Shown: positions 35,519-44,316, numbered from the stretch's first letter. The stretch: DNA of 64,000 bases from Pseudomonas sp. GV085 (GCF_003050925.1 NZ_QAOV01000009.1:124001-188000); one strand, 5' to 3'. Made by a program: numbers and translations. Notes: generated by a model from the letters alone, not told the origin.

Positions 35519-35544
35519 ATTACGTTATGCGTAATCTAATTACG
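35519..35544. promoter_or_regulatory. Probable HmgR operator
   Basis: Three half-sites in a row: ATTACG, 5 bases, CGTAAT, 3 bases, ATTACG. The right pair forms CGTAATCTAATTACG, very close to the palindrome described for P. putida HmgR. It lies midway between the divergent hmgR and hmgA starts. Confidence 0.75.
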
Positions 35545-35620
35545 ATAAAAATAACCAAGGCAGGCCAGTCACTCTTCCAAAGGGTGACCGGCATTGCCGA
35601 CTCCCTGTTCAGGAGGCTCC

Positions 35621-36925
35621 ATGAACCCCGATTCAACGACGCCAGCGCTGGCCTACCTGTCAGGCTTCGGTAACGAATTCAGCAGCGAAGCGTTGCCCGG
35701 CGCACTGCCCGTCGGCCAGAACTCCCCGCAAAAAGCCCCGTACGGCCTCTACACCGAACTGTTCTCCGGCACGGCGTTCACCATGCCGCGCAGCGAGGCG
35801 CGGCGCACCTGGATGTACCGCATTCAGCCGTCGGCCAATCACCCGGCATTCGTCAAGCTTGACCGGCAACTGGCCGGCGGTCCGCTGGGTGACGTGACCC
35901 CCAATCGCCTGCGCTGGAACCCGTTGGAGATTCCCGCAGAGCCGACCGATTTCATCGACGGTCTGGTGAGCATGGCGGCCAACTCGGGCGCGGAAAAACC
36001 GGCCGGGATCAGCATCTACAACTACTGCGCCAACCGTTCCATGGAGCGTGTGTTCTTCAACGCCGACGGCGAGATGTTGCTGGTGCCTGAACTGGGGCGC
36101 CTGCGCATTGCCACCGAACTCGGTGTGCTTGAACTGGAGCCGCTGGAAATTGCCGTACTGCCACGTGGTCTTAAATTCCGCATCGAACTGCTCGACCCGC
36201 AAGCCCGCGGCTACGTCGCCGAAAACCATGGTGCGCCGCTGCGTCTGCCGGACCTGGGGCCGATTGGCAGCAATGGCCTGGCCAATCCACGGGACTTCCT
36301 GACCCCGGTGGCGGCCTACGAAAACCTGCAACAACCCACCACCCTGGTGCAGAAATTCCTCGGCCAGTTGTGGGCGTGCGAACTCAATCATTCACCGCTC
36401 AACGTGGTCGCCTGGCACGGTAATAACGTGCCGTACAAATATGACCTGCGCTGTTTCAACACCATCGGCACCGTCAGTTTCGATCACCCTGATCCGTCGA
36501 TCTTCACGGTATTGACCTCGCCAACCAGCGTCCACGGCCTGGCCAACCTCGACTTCGTGATCTTCCCGCCGCGCTGGATGGTGGCCGAGAAAACCTTCCG
36601 TCCGCCATGGTTCCATCGCAACCTGATGAACGAATTCATGGGTTTGATCCAGGGCGAATACGACGCCAAGGCTGAAGGTTTTGTGCCCGGTGGTGCTTCG
36701 TTGCACAGCTGTATGAGTGCCCACGGTCCCGACGGTGAGACTTGCACCAAAGCGATCAACGCTGACCTCAAGCCGGCGAAAATCGACAACACCATGGCGT
36801 TCATGTTCGAGACCAGCCAGGTGTTGCGCCCAAGCCGTTTCGCCCTCGATTGTCCACAACTGCAAAACACTTACGATGCCTGCTGGGCTACGCTGCCCGC
36901 CACTTTCGACCCGACCCGGAGATAA
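35621..36925 (+). CDS. hmgA: Homogentisate 1,2-dioxygenase
   Basis: Non-haem iron enzyme of 434 aa opening the homogentisate ring to maleylacetoacetate in tyrosine/phenylalanine breakdown. It begins LAYLSGFGNEFSSEA, and the C-terminal cupin carries PPRWMVAEKTFRPPWFHRN and FVPGGASLHSCMSAHGPDG with metal-binding His and Glu residues. ATG 35621 follows a perfect AGGAGG by 5 bases. First gene of hmgA-fahA-maiA. Confidence 0.97.
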   Translation: MNPDSTTPALAYLSGFGNEFSSEALPGALPVGQNSPQKAPYGLYTELFSGTAFTMPRSEARRTWMYRIQPSANHPAFVKLDRQLAGGPLGDVTPNRLRWNPLEIPAEPTDFIDGLVSMAANSGAEKPAGISIYNYCANRSMERVFFNADGEMLLVPELGRLRIATELGVLELEPLEIAVLPRGLKFRIELLDPQARGYVAENHGAPLRLPDLGPIGSNGLANPRDFLTPVAAYENLQQPTTLVQKFLGQLWACELNHSPLNVVAWHGNNVPYKYDLRCFNTIGTVSFDHPDPSIFTVLTSPTSVHGLANLDFVIFPPRWMVAEKTFRPPWFHRNLMNEFMGLIQGEYDAKAEGFVPGGASLHSCMSAHGPDGETCTKAINADLKPAKIDNTMAFMFETSQVLRPSRFALDCPQLQNTYDACWATLPATFDPTRR

Positions 36926-36928
36926 CCC

Positions 36929-38233
36929 ATGACGCAGACTTCCATCACTCGCAGCTGGGTTGCATCCGCCAACGGCCATGCTGATTTCCCCCTGCAAAAC
37001 CTACCGCTGGGCGTATTCAGCCTCAAAGGCTCGGCACCGCGCAGTGGCGTGGCCATCGGCGAGCATATCTTTGATCTGCAAGCGGCCCTGGAGGCGGGGT
37101 TGTTCGATGGCGCTGCGAAAACAGCGGTCGAAGCAACCTGTGGCGGCCAGCTGAATGCGTTCTTCGAACTGGGCCGCGAGGCTCGCGTCGCGTTGCGCGA
37201 GCGTTTGCTGGAACTGTTCGCCGAGGGCAGCACCCTGCACGGCAAGATCGAAGCCCAGGGCGCAAAACTGCTGCCTCTGGCGGTGGATTGCGAAATGCAC
37301 CTGCCGGCGAAAATCAACGATTACACCGATTTCTACGTCGGCATCGAGCACGCGCAGAACGTCGGCAAACTGTTCCGTCCCGACAACCCGCTGCTGCCGA
37401 ACTACAAGTACGTGCCAATCGGCTACCACGGTCGCGCGTCGACCATTCGCCCATCCGGTACCGACGTCCGCCGCCCGAAAGGCCAGACGTTGCCGGCCGG
37501 TCAAACCGAGCCAACCTTTGGCCCTTGCGCGCGCCTGGACTACGAGCTGGAACTGGGCATCTGGATCGGTCAGGGCAACGACATGGGCGACTCGATTGCC
37601 ATTGGCGACGCCGCCGATCACATCGCCGGTTTCTGCCTGCTCAACGACTGGTCGGCACGGGACATCCAGGCCTGGGAATACCAGCCGCTGGGGCCGTTCC
37701 TGTCGAAGAGCTTCATCACCAGCATCTCGCCGTGGGTCGTCACCGCCGAAGCACTGGAACCATTCCGTCGCGCCCAGCCTGCGCGTCCGCAGGGCGATCC
37801 GCAGCCGCTGCCGTACTTGCTCGACAAGCGCGATCAGGCCGCTGGCGCGTTCGACATCGAACTGGAAGTGCTGCTGCTCACCGAGGCCATGCGAGAGCAG
37901 AACCTGCCGGCCCATCGCCTGACCCTGAGCAACACCCGGCACATGTACTGGACCGTGGCGCAAATGGTCGCGCACCACAGCGTCAACGGTTGCCAACTGC
38001 AGGCCGGTGATCTGTTCGGTTCGGGCACGTTGTCGGGTCCTGAGAACGGTCAGTTCGGCAGCCTGCTGGAAATTACCGAGGGTGGTAAAAAACCGATCGA
38101 GCTGGCGTCGGGCGAGGTGCGTAAATTCCTCGAAGACGGCGACGAAATCATCCTGCGCGGACGTTGCCGTCGTGACGGTTTTGCGTCCATTGGCTTTGGC
38201 GAATGCCGCGGCAAAGTGCTGCCGGCACGCTGA
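36929..38233 (+). CDS. fahA: Fumarylacetoacetase
   Basis: Hydrolyses fumarylacetoacetate to fumarate and acetoacetate, the last step of tyrosine catabolism. 434 aa: N-terminal domain (about 20-120), then the FAH catalytic barrel with DYTDFYVGIEHAQNVGK, YHGRASTIRPSG and LGIWIGQGNDMGD (metal-binding acids). It starts 3 bases after the hmgA stop; the ribosome site GGAG is within the hmgA end. Confidence 0.97.
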   Translation: MTQTSITRSWVASANGHADFPLQNLPLGVFSLKGSAPRSGVAIGEHIFDLQAALEAGLFDGAAKTAVEATCGGQLNAFFELGREARVALRERLLELFAEGSTLHGKIEAQGAKLLPLAVDCEMHLPAKINDYTDFYVGIEHAQNVGKLFRPDNPLLPNYKYVPIGYHGRASTIRPSGTDVRRPKGQTLPAGQTEPTFGPCARLDYELELGIWIGQGNDMGDSIAIGDAADHIAGFCLLNDWSARDIQAWEYQPLGPFLSKSFITSISPWVVTAEALEPFRRAQPARPQGDPQPLPYLLDKRDQAAGAFDIELEVLLLTEAMREQNLPAHRLTLSNTRHMYWTVAQMVAHHSVNGCQLQAGDLFGSGTLSGPENGQFGSLLEITEGGKKPIELASGEVRKFLEDGDEIILRGRCRRDGFASIGFGECRGKVLPAR

Positions 38234-38245
38234 GAGGAGCGGGGC

Positions 38246-38881
38246 ATGGAACTCTATACCTACTACCGTTCGACGTCTTCGTACCGGGTGCGTATCGCTT
38301 TGGCGCTCAAGGGCCTGGATTATCAATCCTTGCCAGTCAACCTGATCGCACCGCAGGGTGGTGAGCATCGGCAGCCACCTTATCTGGGTATCAACCCGCA
38401 GGGGCGCGTGCCGGCCTTGCGCACGGATGAAGGCGAACTGCTGATCCAGTCTCCTGCGATCATCGAATACCTGGAGGAGCGTTATCCACAGGTGCCACTG
38501 CTGTCCAGGGACCTGACTGCCCGTGCTCACGAACGCGGCGTGGCGGCAGTGATTGGTTGCGATGTGCACCCATTGCATAACGTCAGCGTGCTCAATCGGC
38601 TGCGCCAGTCGGGCCACGACGAACCGCAGGTGGTGGAGTGGATCGGCCACTGGATCGGCCAAGGGTTGGCCACGGTTGAGCAGTTGATTGGTGATGACGG
38701 TTACTGCTTCGGCCCCGAGCCTGGGTTGGCGGACGTCTACTTGATCCCGCAGCTGTACGCGGCCGAGCGTTTCAATGTTTCTCTTGAAGCTTACCCGCGA
38801 ATCCGGCGAGTGGCGGCATTGGCCGCGACGCACCCGGCGTTCATCAAGGCGCATCCGGCGAACCAGCCAGATACGCCTTGA
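38246..38881 (+). CDS. maiA: Maleylacetoacetate isomerase
   Basis: Zeta-class glutathione transferase of 211 aa that isomerises maleylacetoacetate to fumarylacetoacetate with glutathione as cofactor. The N-terminal thioredoxin-like domain has STSSYRVRIALALKGL (catalytic Ser region) and QSPAIIEYLEERYP; the C-terminal helical domain has the ADVYLIPQLYAAERF segment. AGAGGAG lies 8 bases before ATG, 12 bases after fahA. The three genes give a complete route from homogentisate to central metabolism. Confidence 0.95.
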   Translation: MELYTYYRSTSSYRVRIALALKGLDYQSLPVNLIAPQGGEHRQPPYLGINPQGRVPALRTDEGELLIQSPAIIEYLEERYPQVPLLSRDLTARAHERGVAAVIGCDVHPLHNVSVLNRLRQSGHDEPQVVEWIGHWIGQGLATVEQLIGDDGYCFGPEPGLADVYLIPQLYAAERFNVSLEAYPRIRRVAALAATHPAFIKAHPANQPDTP

Positions 38882-38899
38882 CGCCTCACACCGTCCCAA

Positions 38900-39002
38900 T
38901 GTGGGAGCGACGGTGCGGCGGTCCGACCTGCTCGCGATAGCGGTATGTCAGTCACATTGATTTGACTGACACCCTCTCTTCGCGAGCAGGCTCGCTCCCA
39001 CA
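38900..39002. repeat. REPIN with altered left arm
   Basis: The left arm GTGGGAGCGACGGTGCGGCG has a scrambled centre while the right arm CGCGAGCAGGCTCGCTCCCA is intact. The spacer holds GTCAGTCACATTGATTTGAC, which is itself a short palindromic stretch. Confidence 0.82.
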
Positions 39003-39013
39003 ATGATTTGTGA

Positions 39014-39817
39014 TCAGTGAACGATGGCGTTCGGCGGCAAATGTCCCAACCGTTCCGTCAGGCGAATCCGCTGGATCGGATCGTCGCTGAGCAGCAGCGC
39101 GTGCTCCAGGTCAAAACGCTCGGCGTTCGGGCAGTCCAGCCGCTGGTACAGGCTGGCCCGGGCCAGATAGTCGGAGGCACTGGCGTCGCCCAGTTCCAGG
39201 ACGCGATCGGCGTCGATCAAGGCATTGATGAAATCGTCGTGGGACAGGTACAACTGGCGCAGGTTGCGCGACAGCCGTTGCAGCATCTGCACCGGCTCGG
39301 CGGTTACCAGGTGCTCGGCGCTGAGCTTCATGTTCGGGCCGTACTGGCGCTGTAACAACTCCCGACAATCGTTTGGATAAAGACGACGACCGCCGCAGGG
39401 ATCGAGCAAATGATCGGCACCCGGCACCCGCAGTAGGAAATGCCCGGGGAAGTTGACCCCGACCAGGGGGATTTCCAGGCCCCTGGCCAACTCCAGCGCA
39501 ATCAGCCCCAGCGTCAAGGGTTGCCCTCTTCGGCGTTCCAGTACCTTGTCCAACAGGGCCACTTGCGGGCGCAACGGCGTGAAATCGTCCTGGGCAAAGC
39601 CAAGGTCGTTCATGCGCCGCAGCAGCGGCTGGGCCAGTTCACTGACCGGCAGCATCGGCAAGCCGCCACTGACCCGTTGCTGCAACACCTGGAAATCGGC
39701 CAGCAGTGCTTGTGGCTCCACCTCGCTGTCGTGCTCGACCGCAATCCACAGTGCCGCCTCGAACAGCGCGGGCGGTGAACGTTGCAGGCAGGCGAAAAAC
39801 GATTGGCGCGGGGTCAT
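39014..39817 (-). CDS. SirB1-family transglutaminase-like/TPR protein
   Basis: Soluble protein of 267 aa. N-terminal transglutaminase-like domain (DUF/SirB1_N, about 30-180) with RRRGQPLTLGLIALELARGL and VNFPGHFLLRV, where Asn-Phe-Pro-Gly-His is the family signature; a short TPR region follows (about 195-260). Catalysis has not been shown for the family. ATG 39817 has GGAG 6 bases upstream; the TTG directly before it is rejected. Single gene, divergent from the leucine dehydrogenase homologue. Confidence 0.85.
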   Translation of the reverse strand: MTPRQSFFACLQRSPPALFEAALWIAVEHDSEVEPQALLADFQVLQQRVSGGLPMLPVSELAQPLLRRMNDLGFAQDDFTPLRPQVALLDKVLERRRGQPLTLGLIALELARGLEIPLVGVNFPGHFLLRVPGADHLLDPCGGRRLYPNDCRELLQRQYGPNMKLSAEHLVTAEPVQMLQRLSRNLRQLYLSHDDFINALIDADRVLELGDASASDYLARASLYQRLDCPNAERFDLEHALLLSDDPIQRIRLTERLGHLPPNAIVH

Positions 39818-40000
39818 CAAAATCTCCGGGCAATGCCTCGTTTTAGCCCCCTCTCTGGCGTTCGTCCAGTGCCGTACAAGGTCGGATGCAGGTTATTTCC
39901 TAAAGCTTGGATCGTGAACGTGCTTATTCCGGTGCGCTTCTGCAATTTTTGGGCGCAAGCCTATACTGGCGTCTACAAGAAGTGATTCGGGAGCCTTACG

Positions 40001-41020
40001 ATGTTCGCTCTCATGCAAAGCACCCGCCTTGAATCGCTGCATCTGAGCGTCGACTCGGTCACCGGGTTGAAGGCGGTCATTGCCATTCATAACAGCCGGC
40101 TGGGGCCTGCCCTGGGTGGTTGTCGTTACCTTGCCTACCCCAGCGACGAATCAGCGATCGAGGATGCCGTGCGCCTGGCCCAGGGCATGAGCTACAAGGC
40201 TGCGCTGGCCGGGCTGGCGCAGGGGGGAGGTGTGGCAGTCATTGTCCGCCCGGCCCATGTTGCAAACCGCAGCGCGCTGTTCGAAGCCTTCGGGCGCTGC
40301 ATCAATCAGCTTGATGGTCGCTACATCACCGCCATCGACAGCGGCACTTCGGTAGCGGACATGGATTGCATCGCCCAACATACCCAGTACGTCACCAGCA
40401 CCACGTCGGCGGGAGACCCGGCGCCCCATGCGGCGATGGGCGTATTCGCCGGCATTCGCGCCACTGCCATGGCGCGGTTGGGTAGCGATAATCTCGAAGG
40501 TTTGCGCGTAGCGATTCAAGGCTTGGGCAATGTCGGCTATGCCCTGGCGGAGCAGTTGCACGCCGCCGGTGCTGAACTTCTGGTCAGCGATATCGATCAC
40601 GGCAAGGTGCAATTGGCCATGGAGCAACTCGGTGCGCACCCGATCGCCAACGAAGCGCTGCTTAGCACACCTTGCGATATCCTCGCGCCCTGCGGCCTGG
40701 GCGGTGTACTCAACAGCCATACCGTGACGCAATTGCGCTGCTCGGCGGTGGCCGGTTCGGCGAACAATCAGCTGACGCATCTGGACGTCGCCGACCAACT
40801 GGAGCGCCGTGGCATCCTGTATGCGCCGGATTACGTGATCAACGCTGGCGGGCTGATTTACGTGTCGCTCAAACACCGCGGCGAACAACTGTCGACCATC
40901 ACCGCGCACCTGTCGAAAATCAGCTCGCGCCTGACTGAAGTGTTCGCCCACGCCCAGGCGGAAAAGCGCTCTCCCGCACGGGTGGCCGATGAGTTGGCGG
41001 AGAAAGTGTTGTACCGATAG
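40001..41020 (+). CDS. Leucine dehydrogenase-family protein lacking the catalytic lysine
   Basis: Glu/Leu/Phe/Val dehydrogenase homologue of 339 aa. The N-terminal domain keeps GPALGGCRYLAY, substrate-binding Lys66 in MSYKAALAG and the SGTSVADMD motif; the NAD domain has QGLGNVGYALAE. In the family the second lysine, in GGGK, is the catalytic base; here the codon is GTG and the motif reads QGGGVAVIV (Val78). The rest of the fold is well kept and the frame intact. It may be inactive, altered in reaction, or act differently. No branched-chain degradation genes are adjacent. Confidence 0.88.
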   Translation: MFALMQSTRLESLHLSVDSVTGLKAVIAIHNSRLGPALGGCRYLAYPSDESAIEDAVRLAQGMSYKAALAGLAQGGGVAVIVRPAHVANRSALFEAFGRCINQLDGRYITAIDSGTSVADMDCIAQHTQYVTSTTSAGDPAPHAAMGVFAGIRATAMARLGSDNLEGLRVAIQGLGNVGYALAEQLHAAGAELLVSDIDHGKVQLAMEQLGAHPIANEALLSTPCDILAPCGLGGVLNSHTVTQLRCSAVAGSANNQLTHLDVADQLERRGILYAPDYVINAGGLIYVSLKHRGEQLSTITAHLSKISSRLTEVFAHAQAEKRSPARVADELAEKVLYR

Positions 41021-41052
41021 AAGCTCGGGCGATCTTTTTTATACCGGGCATG

Positions 41053-41083
41053 AAAAAGGCCCTGGGTCATTCGACTCAGGGCC
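41053..41083 (-). terminator. Terminator of yebG
   Basis: On the minus strand an 11-bp stem (GGCCCTG.GTC/GAC.CAGGGCC with one G-T pair) closed by an ATTC-type loop, followed by five T residues, 20 bases after the yebG stop. Confidence 0.85.
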
Positions 41084-41102
41084 TGTTCAATTCGGGCTGT
41101 GC

Positions 41103-41453
41103 CTACTTGGCGGCTTTGGGGGCCTTGGCAGGCTTGGCCGGGGCGATCGGCTCAGCGGCTTCAACGACCTCGAGCGCTGCGACAGGTTCTACGACTTCAA
41201 CCGGTGCACTGAGCAATTCGGACAGAGCGTCCGGCTGGCTCTTGAACGCCTTGGCGAACACGTCGCGATTCTTCGCCATGTAGATCCCGGCTTCTTCCAC
41301 TTGCTGCTCGGTCAGGGACGGAACGGCTTTTTGCAATACTTCAGCCAGCAATTCGGCCAGCTCGAGCATTTTGTCATGACGGTCAGCTTCGGCTTTATCC
41401 ATGAACAAGCGCTCCAGATCTCGGCTGCTGCGGTATACCACTTCGACGGCCAT
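41103..41453 (-). CDS. yebG: YebG-family DNA-damage-inducible protein
   Basis: Small protein of 116 aa. The first 80 residues match YebG (MAVEVVYRSSRDLERLFMDK, KMLELAELLAEVL), an SOS-induced protein of unclear function; the C-terminal 35 residues are an Ala/Pro/Lys/Val-rich tail (PAKPAKAPKAAK) that is longer than in E. coli. A perfect LexA box 44 bases upstream of the start supports SOS control. Ended by its own terminator. Confidence 0.88.
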   Translation of the reverse strand: MAVEVVYRSSRDLERLFMDKAEADRHDKMLELAELLAEVLQKAVPSLTEQQVEEAGIYMAKNRDVFAKAFKSQPDALSELLSAPVEVVEPVAALEVVEAAEPIAPAKPAKAPKAAK

Positions 41454-41496
41454 TCACCACCTCACATGCCTTCACATTGGTTGTCGATTTCGACTA

Positions 41497-41512
41497 CTGT
41501 ATTTTTATACAG
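41497..41512 (-). promoter_or_regulatory. LexA (SOS) box upstream of yebG
   Basis: CTGTATTTTTATACAG, an exact match to the CTG-N10-CAG SOS consensus with the TATA-rich centre seen in Pseudomonas. Confidence 0.9.
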
Positions 41513-41564
41513 CTAAAAGGATAAGCGAATCCCTGTCTTTTGGGTAGTGGCTTTTTAATGTAGA

Positions 41565-41720
41565 CCGGATATCCGGATTTGCATTGTTCCCTTTGGGAGC
41601 AGGCTTGGTCCGGGCGGCGTTCCGACGAAGAGGCCGGTGAAATGGCCACAAAAGTGTCCAGCAGCAGACCATCCTCATCTCACTCAACAGCCTCTGGCCT
41701 TTTTTCTGCATGCAGAAAAA
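41565..41720. repeat. Palindromes and decayed REP before psiE
   Basis: Within the 260-base gap between yebG and psiE are CCGGATATCCGG (41565-41576), a worn REP (GGGAGCAGGCTTGG and GGGCGGCGTTCCGACGA, about 41595-41633), and an exact 20-base palindrome centred on CTGCATGCAG with A5/T5 flanks (41701-41720). The last could be a bidirectional stem-loop or a protein binding site for psiE. Confidence 0.55.
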
Positions 41721-41773
41721 CCGTCACGTCCAACCCGCATCATCCGGTCGAGCCGACCTAAGGAAGCAGCATC

Positions 41774-42274
41774 GTGAAAATCAACTGGGCCGAAAAACTG
41801 CGGCAGAACGTGCATGGACTGGCCGAGTCCCTGGGCAATCTGTTCGTCGAAACCTTCCACTACCTGGCGCTGTTCGCCATTGGTGCGGTGACCGCGTGGG
41901 CGGCGGTGATGGAATTCCTCGGGATGATCGAAGAGGGGCACATCAAGATCGATGACATCTTGCTGCTGTTCATCTATCTGGAACTGGGAGCGATGGTCGG
42001 GATTTACTTCAAGACCAATCACATGCCGGTGCGCTTCCTGATTTACGTGGCGATCACCGCGCTGACGCGGCTGCTGATCTCCAACGTTTCGCACCACAAC
42101 CCGCCGGACCTGGGGATCATCTACCTGTGCGGCGGGATTCTGCTGCTGGCGTTTGCGATTCTGGTGGTGCGTTATGCTTCGTCGCAATTTCCTTCGGTGA
42201 AGATCGAGAACCCACACCGCAAGACAGGTGCGGGCTCCAGTGAGCATCCGGAAGTAGAAAAGGGCGAGCTTTAA
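41774..42274 (+). CDS. psiE: PsiE-family phosphate-starvation membrane protein
   Basis: Inner-membrane protein of 166 aa with four hydrophobic segments (about 28-50, 62-78, 84-105, 115-135), matching PsiE, which is induced by phosphate starvation in enteric bacteria; function unknown. It starts with GTG 41774, with AAGGAAG about 8 bases upstream. I see no Pho box upstream. Its stop overlaps the stop of the convergent DUF3509 gene by 4 bases (shared TTAA). Confidence 0.87.
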   Translation: MKINWAEKLRQNVHGLAESLGNLFVETFHYLALFAIGAVTAWAAVMEFLGMIEEGHIKIDDILLLFIYLELGAMVGIYFKTNHMPVRFLIYVAITALTRLLISNVSHHNPPDLGIIYLCGGILLLAFAILVVRYASSQFPSVKIENPHRKTGAGSSEHPEVEKGEL

Positions 42275-42585
42275 AGCCCCATGGCGGGTCGGGGCCGCCC
42301 TTTGGCTGGTGGCGGCAGGTTGCGTGTGCCGCCATCGGTCATGGATTCGAGGATGGCCACGGCACTGTCGCCTTGTTCGATTGCAATGCCGAATTGAATG
42401 CTTTGAACCAGACGCTTGAGACGCTGGGGGTCATTGCGTTGTTCGGCGCTGATCATGCGTTTGGCCACCACGCGGCCATTGTTGGAAAGCGTCAGCATGA
42501 TGCTGCCGTCCAGGCCCTGAATGCTCAGGTTGATCTGGTAATCCGCTGCAAAGGCATCGGTAATGAGCTGGAAAGGGTTGTCCAT
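42271..42585 (-). CDS. DUF3509 protein
   Basis: Soluble protein of 104 aa belonging to DUF3509, a family almost confined to Pseudomonas; paralogues occur several times per genome. The core NLSIQGLDGSIMLTLSNNG and RMISAEQRNDPQRL are recognisable. Function unknown. It ends on psiE in a 4-base convergent overlap. Confidence 0.82.
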   Translation of the reverse strand: MDNPFQLITDAFAADYQINLSIQGLDGSIMLTLSNNGRVVAKRMISAEQRNDPQRLKRLVQSIQFGIAIEQGDSAVAILESMTDGGTRNLPPPAKGRPRPAMGL

Positions 42586-42737
42586 GATGCGTCACCGCCT
42601 GATTGAACGTGCAGTTGTTGACCGGCCGTGATCGGGTTGGTTCGCAATGCCTGACCACCGGCCATCTCGCCATCATTGTTCCAGCAAGGATGTAGCAAGG
42701 GGCATGCCGACAAAATTGTTGGACAGAAAACACATTC

Positions 42738-42837
42738 TGTAGGAGCGAGCCTGCTCGCGATGGTCGTGAACGATAACGCGTAAAACCAGATGGTTTGCGG
42801 CGCCTGAGGGTTTTTCGCGAGCAAGCTCGCTCCTACA
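42738..42837. repeat. REPIN
   Basis: Arms TGTAGGAGCGAGCCTGCTCG and GCGAGCAAGCTCGCTCCTAC; spacer with GTCGTGAACGATAACGCGTA. It sits in the roughly 310-base gap (42586-42894) between the DUF3509 start and the sdaA stop; the rest of that gap shows nothing I can identify. Confidence 0.9.
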
Positions 42838-42894
42838 GGGGCCGCGTTTTCTGCACGTTTCAGGGCAATAAACCTCGACGTGCCTCCAAAGCGA

Positions 42895-44271
42895 TCAACA
42901 TTCCACCCAGTTCACCGCCAGTCCGCCCCGCGACGTCTCTTTGTATTTGTCGTGCATGTCGGCGCCGGTGTCGCGCATGGTGCGAATCACCCGGTCCAGG
43001 GAAATGAAGTGCTGGCCGTCGCCACGCAGGGCCATTTGTGTGGCGTTGATGGCTTTCACTGCGGCGATTGCGTTGCGCTCGATGCACGGCACTTGCACCA
43101 GTCCGCCAACCGGGTCGCAGGTGAGGCCGAGGTTGTGTTCCAGACCGATTTCGGCGGCGTTTTCCAGCTGCTCCGGGGTCGCACCCAGTACCTCTGCAAG
43201 GCCCGCGGCAGCCATGGCGCAGGCGGAGCCGACTTCACCCTGGCAGCCGACTTCGGCCCCGGAGATCGAAGCGTTTTTCTTGCACAGGATGCCGACGGCC
43301 GCTGCGCCCAGGAAGAACGCGACTACGTCGTCGTCAGACGCATCGGCATTGAATTTCATGTAGTAGTGCAGCACCGCCGGAATGATCCCCGCCGCGCCGT
43401 TGGTCGGCGCCGTGACCATGCGCCCGCCGGCTGCGTTTTCTTCGTTCACGGCAAGGGCATACAGGTTGACCCATTCCATTGCCGACAAAGTGGAAGTAAT
43501 GACATTCGGCTTGCCGATTTCCTGCAGGCTGCGATGCAGTTTCGCCGCTCGGCGTGGAACATTCAGACCGCCGGGCAGGACACCTTCGTGGCGCAAGCCT
43601 TGCTCGACGCATTCACGCATCACCGACCAGATATTCAGCAAGCCCTGGCGGATCTCGGCATCACCGCGCCATGCCCGTTCGTTGGCCATCATCAGTTCGC
43701 TCACCCGCAGCCCGTGCTCGTTGCACAGCTTGAGCAGTTCGGCGGCGCTGGAGAAATCGTAAGGCAGCGCCACATCGCCAGCCGGTGCGATACCGGATTC
43801 GGCTTCGGCCGCTTCGATGATGAACCCGCCGCCCACCGAGTAATAGGTTTGCTCGAACAGTTCGCCGGTTTCACCGAAAGCTGTCAGGGACATGGCGTTG
43901 GGGTGGTAGGGCAGGCTCTTGTCGAGCAGCAGGAGATCGCGTTGCCAGTCGAAGGCAATGTCCGCAACGCCTGTCAGGCACAATTTGCCGGTTTCGCGCA
44001 GGGTGTGAATGCGGCTGTCGATGGTGGTGGGATCAATGCGGTCGGGCCATTCGCCCATCAGGCCCATGACGCAGGCGCGGTCCGTTGCGTGGCCGACGCC
44101 GGTCGCTGAAAGAGAGCCGTAGAGACGAATTTCCACGCGACGCACATCAGCCAGAAAACCCTGATCGACCAGTGCCTGGGCAAAGGTTGCGGCGGCGCGC
44201 ATCGGACCGACGGTATGGGAGCTGGACGGGCCGATGCCGACTTTGAAAAGATCGAAAACACTGATAGCCAT
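42895..44271 (-). CDS. sdaA: L-serine ammonia-lyase, iron-sulfur type
   Basis: Single-chain L-serine deaminase of 458 aa, forming pyruvate and ammonia through a 4Fe-4S cluster. The beta domain begins FDLFKVGIGPSSSHTVGPMR; cluster cysteines lie in GILCKKNASISGAEVGCQGE and near CDPVGGLVQVPCIERN. ATG 44271 has AGG upstream; an ATG 60 bases earlier overlaps the promoter gap. Divergent from a LysR regulator 136 bases away that probably controls it. There are no glycine cleavage genes here. Confidence 0.95.
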   Translation of the reverse strand: MAISVFDLFKVGIGPSSSHTVGPMRAAATFAQALVDQGFLADVRRVEIRLYGSLSATGVGHATDRACVMGLMGEWPDRIDPTTIDSRIHTLRETGKLCLTGVADIAFDWQRDLLLLDKSLPYHPNAMSLTAFGETGELFEQTYYSVGGGFIIEAAEAESGIAPAGDVALPYDFSSAAELLKLCNEHGLRVSELMMANERAWRGDAEIRQGLLNIWSVMRECVEQGLRHEGVLPGGLNVPRRAAKLHRSLQEIGKPNVITSTLSAMEWVNLYALAVNEENAAGGRMVTAPTNGAAGIIPAVLHYYMKFNADASDDDVVAFFLGAAAVGILCKKNASISGAEVGCQGEVGSACAMAAAGLAEVLGATPEQLENAAEIGLEHNLGLTCDPVGGLVQVPCIERNAIAAVKAINATQMALRGDGQHFISLDRVIRTMRDTGADMHDKYKETSRGGLAVNWVEC

Positions 44272-44316
44272 GCTAAAGCCTGTACATGAAATGGAAGAGG
44301 AGTCGCCGCCATTTTT

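Noticed and set aside
37001..38899. 632-codon open frame antisense to fahA and maiA
   Set aside because: Crosses two real genes, shows no homology, and results from third-position GC bias.
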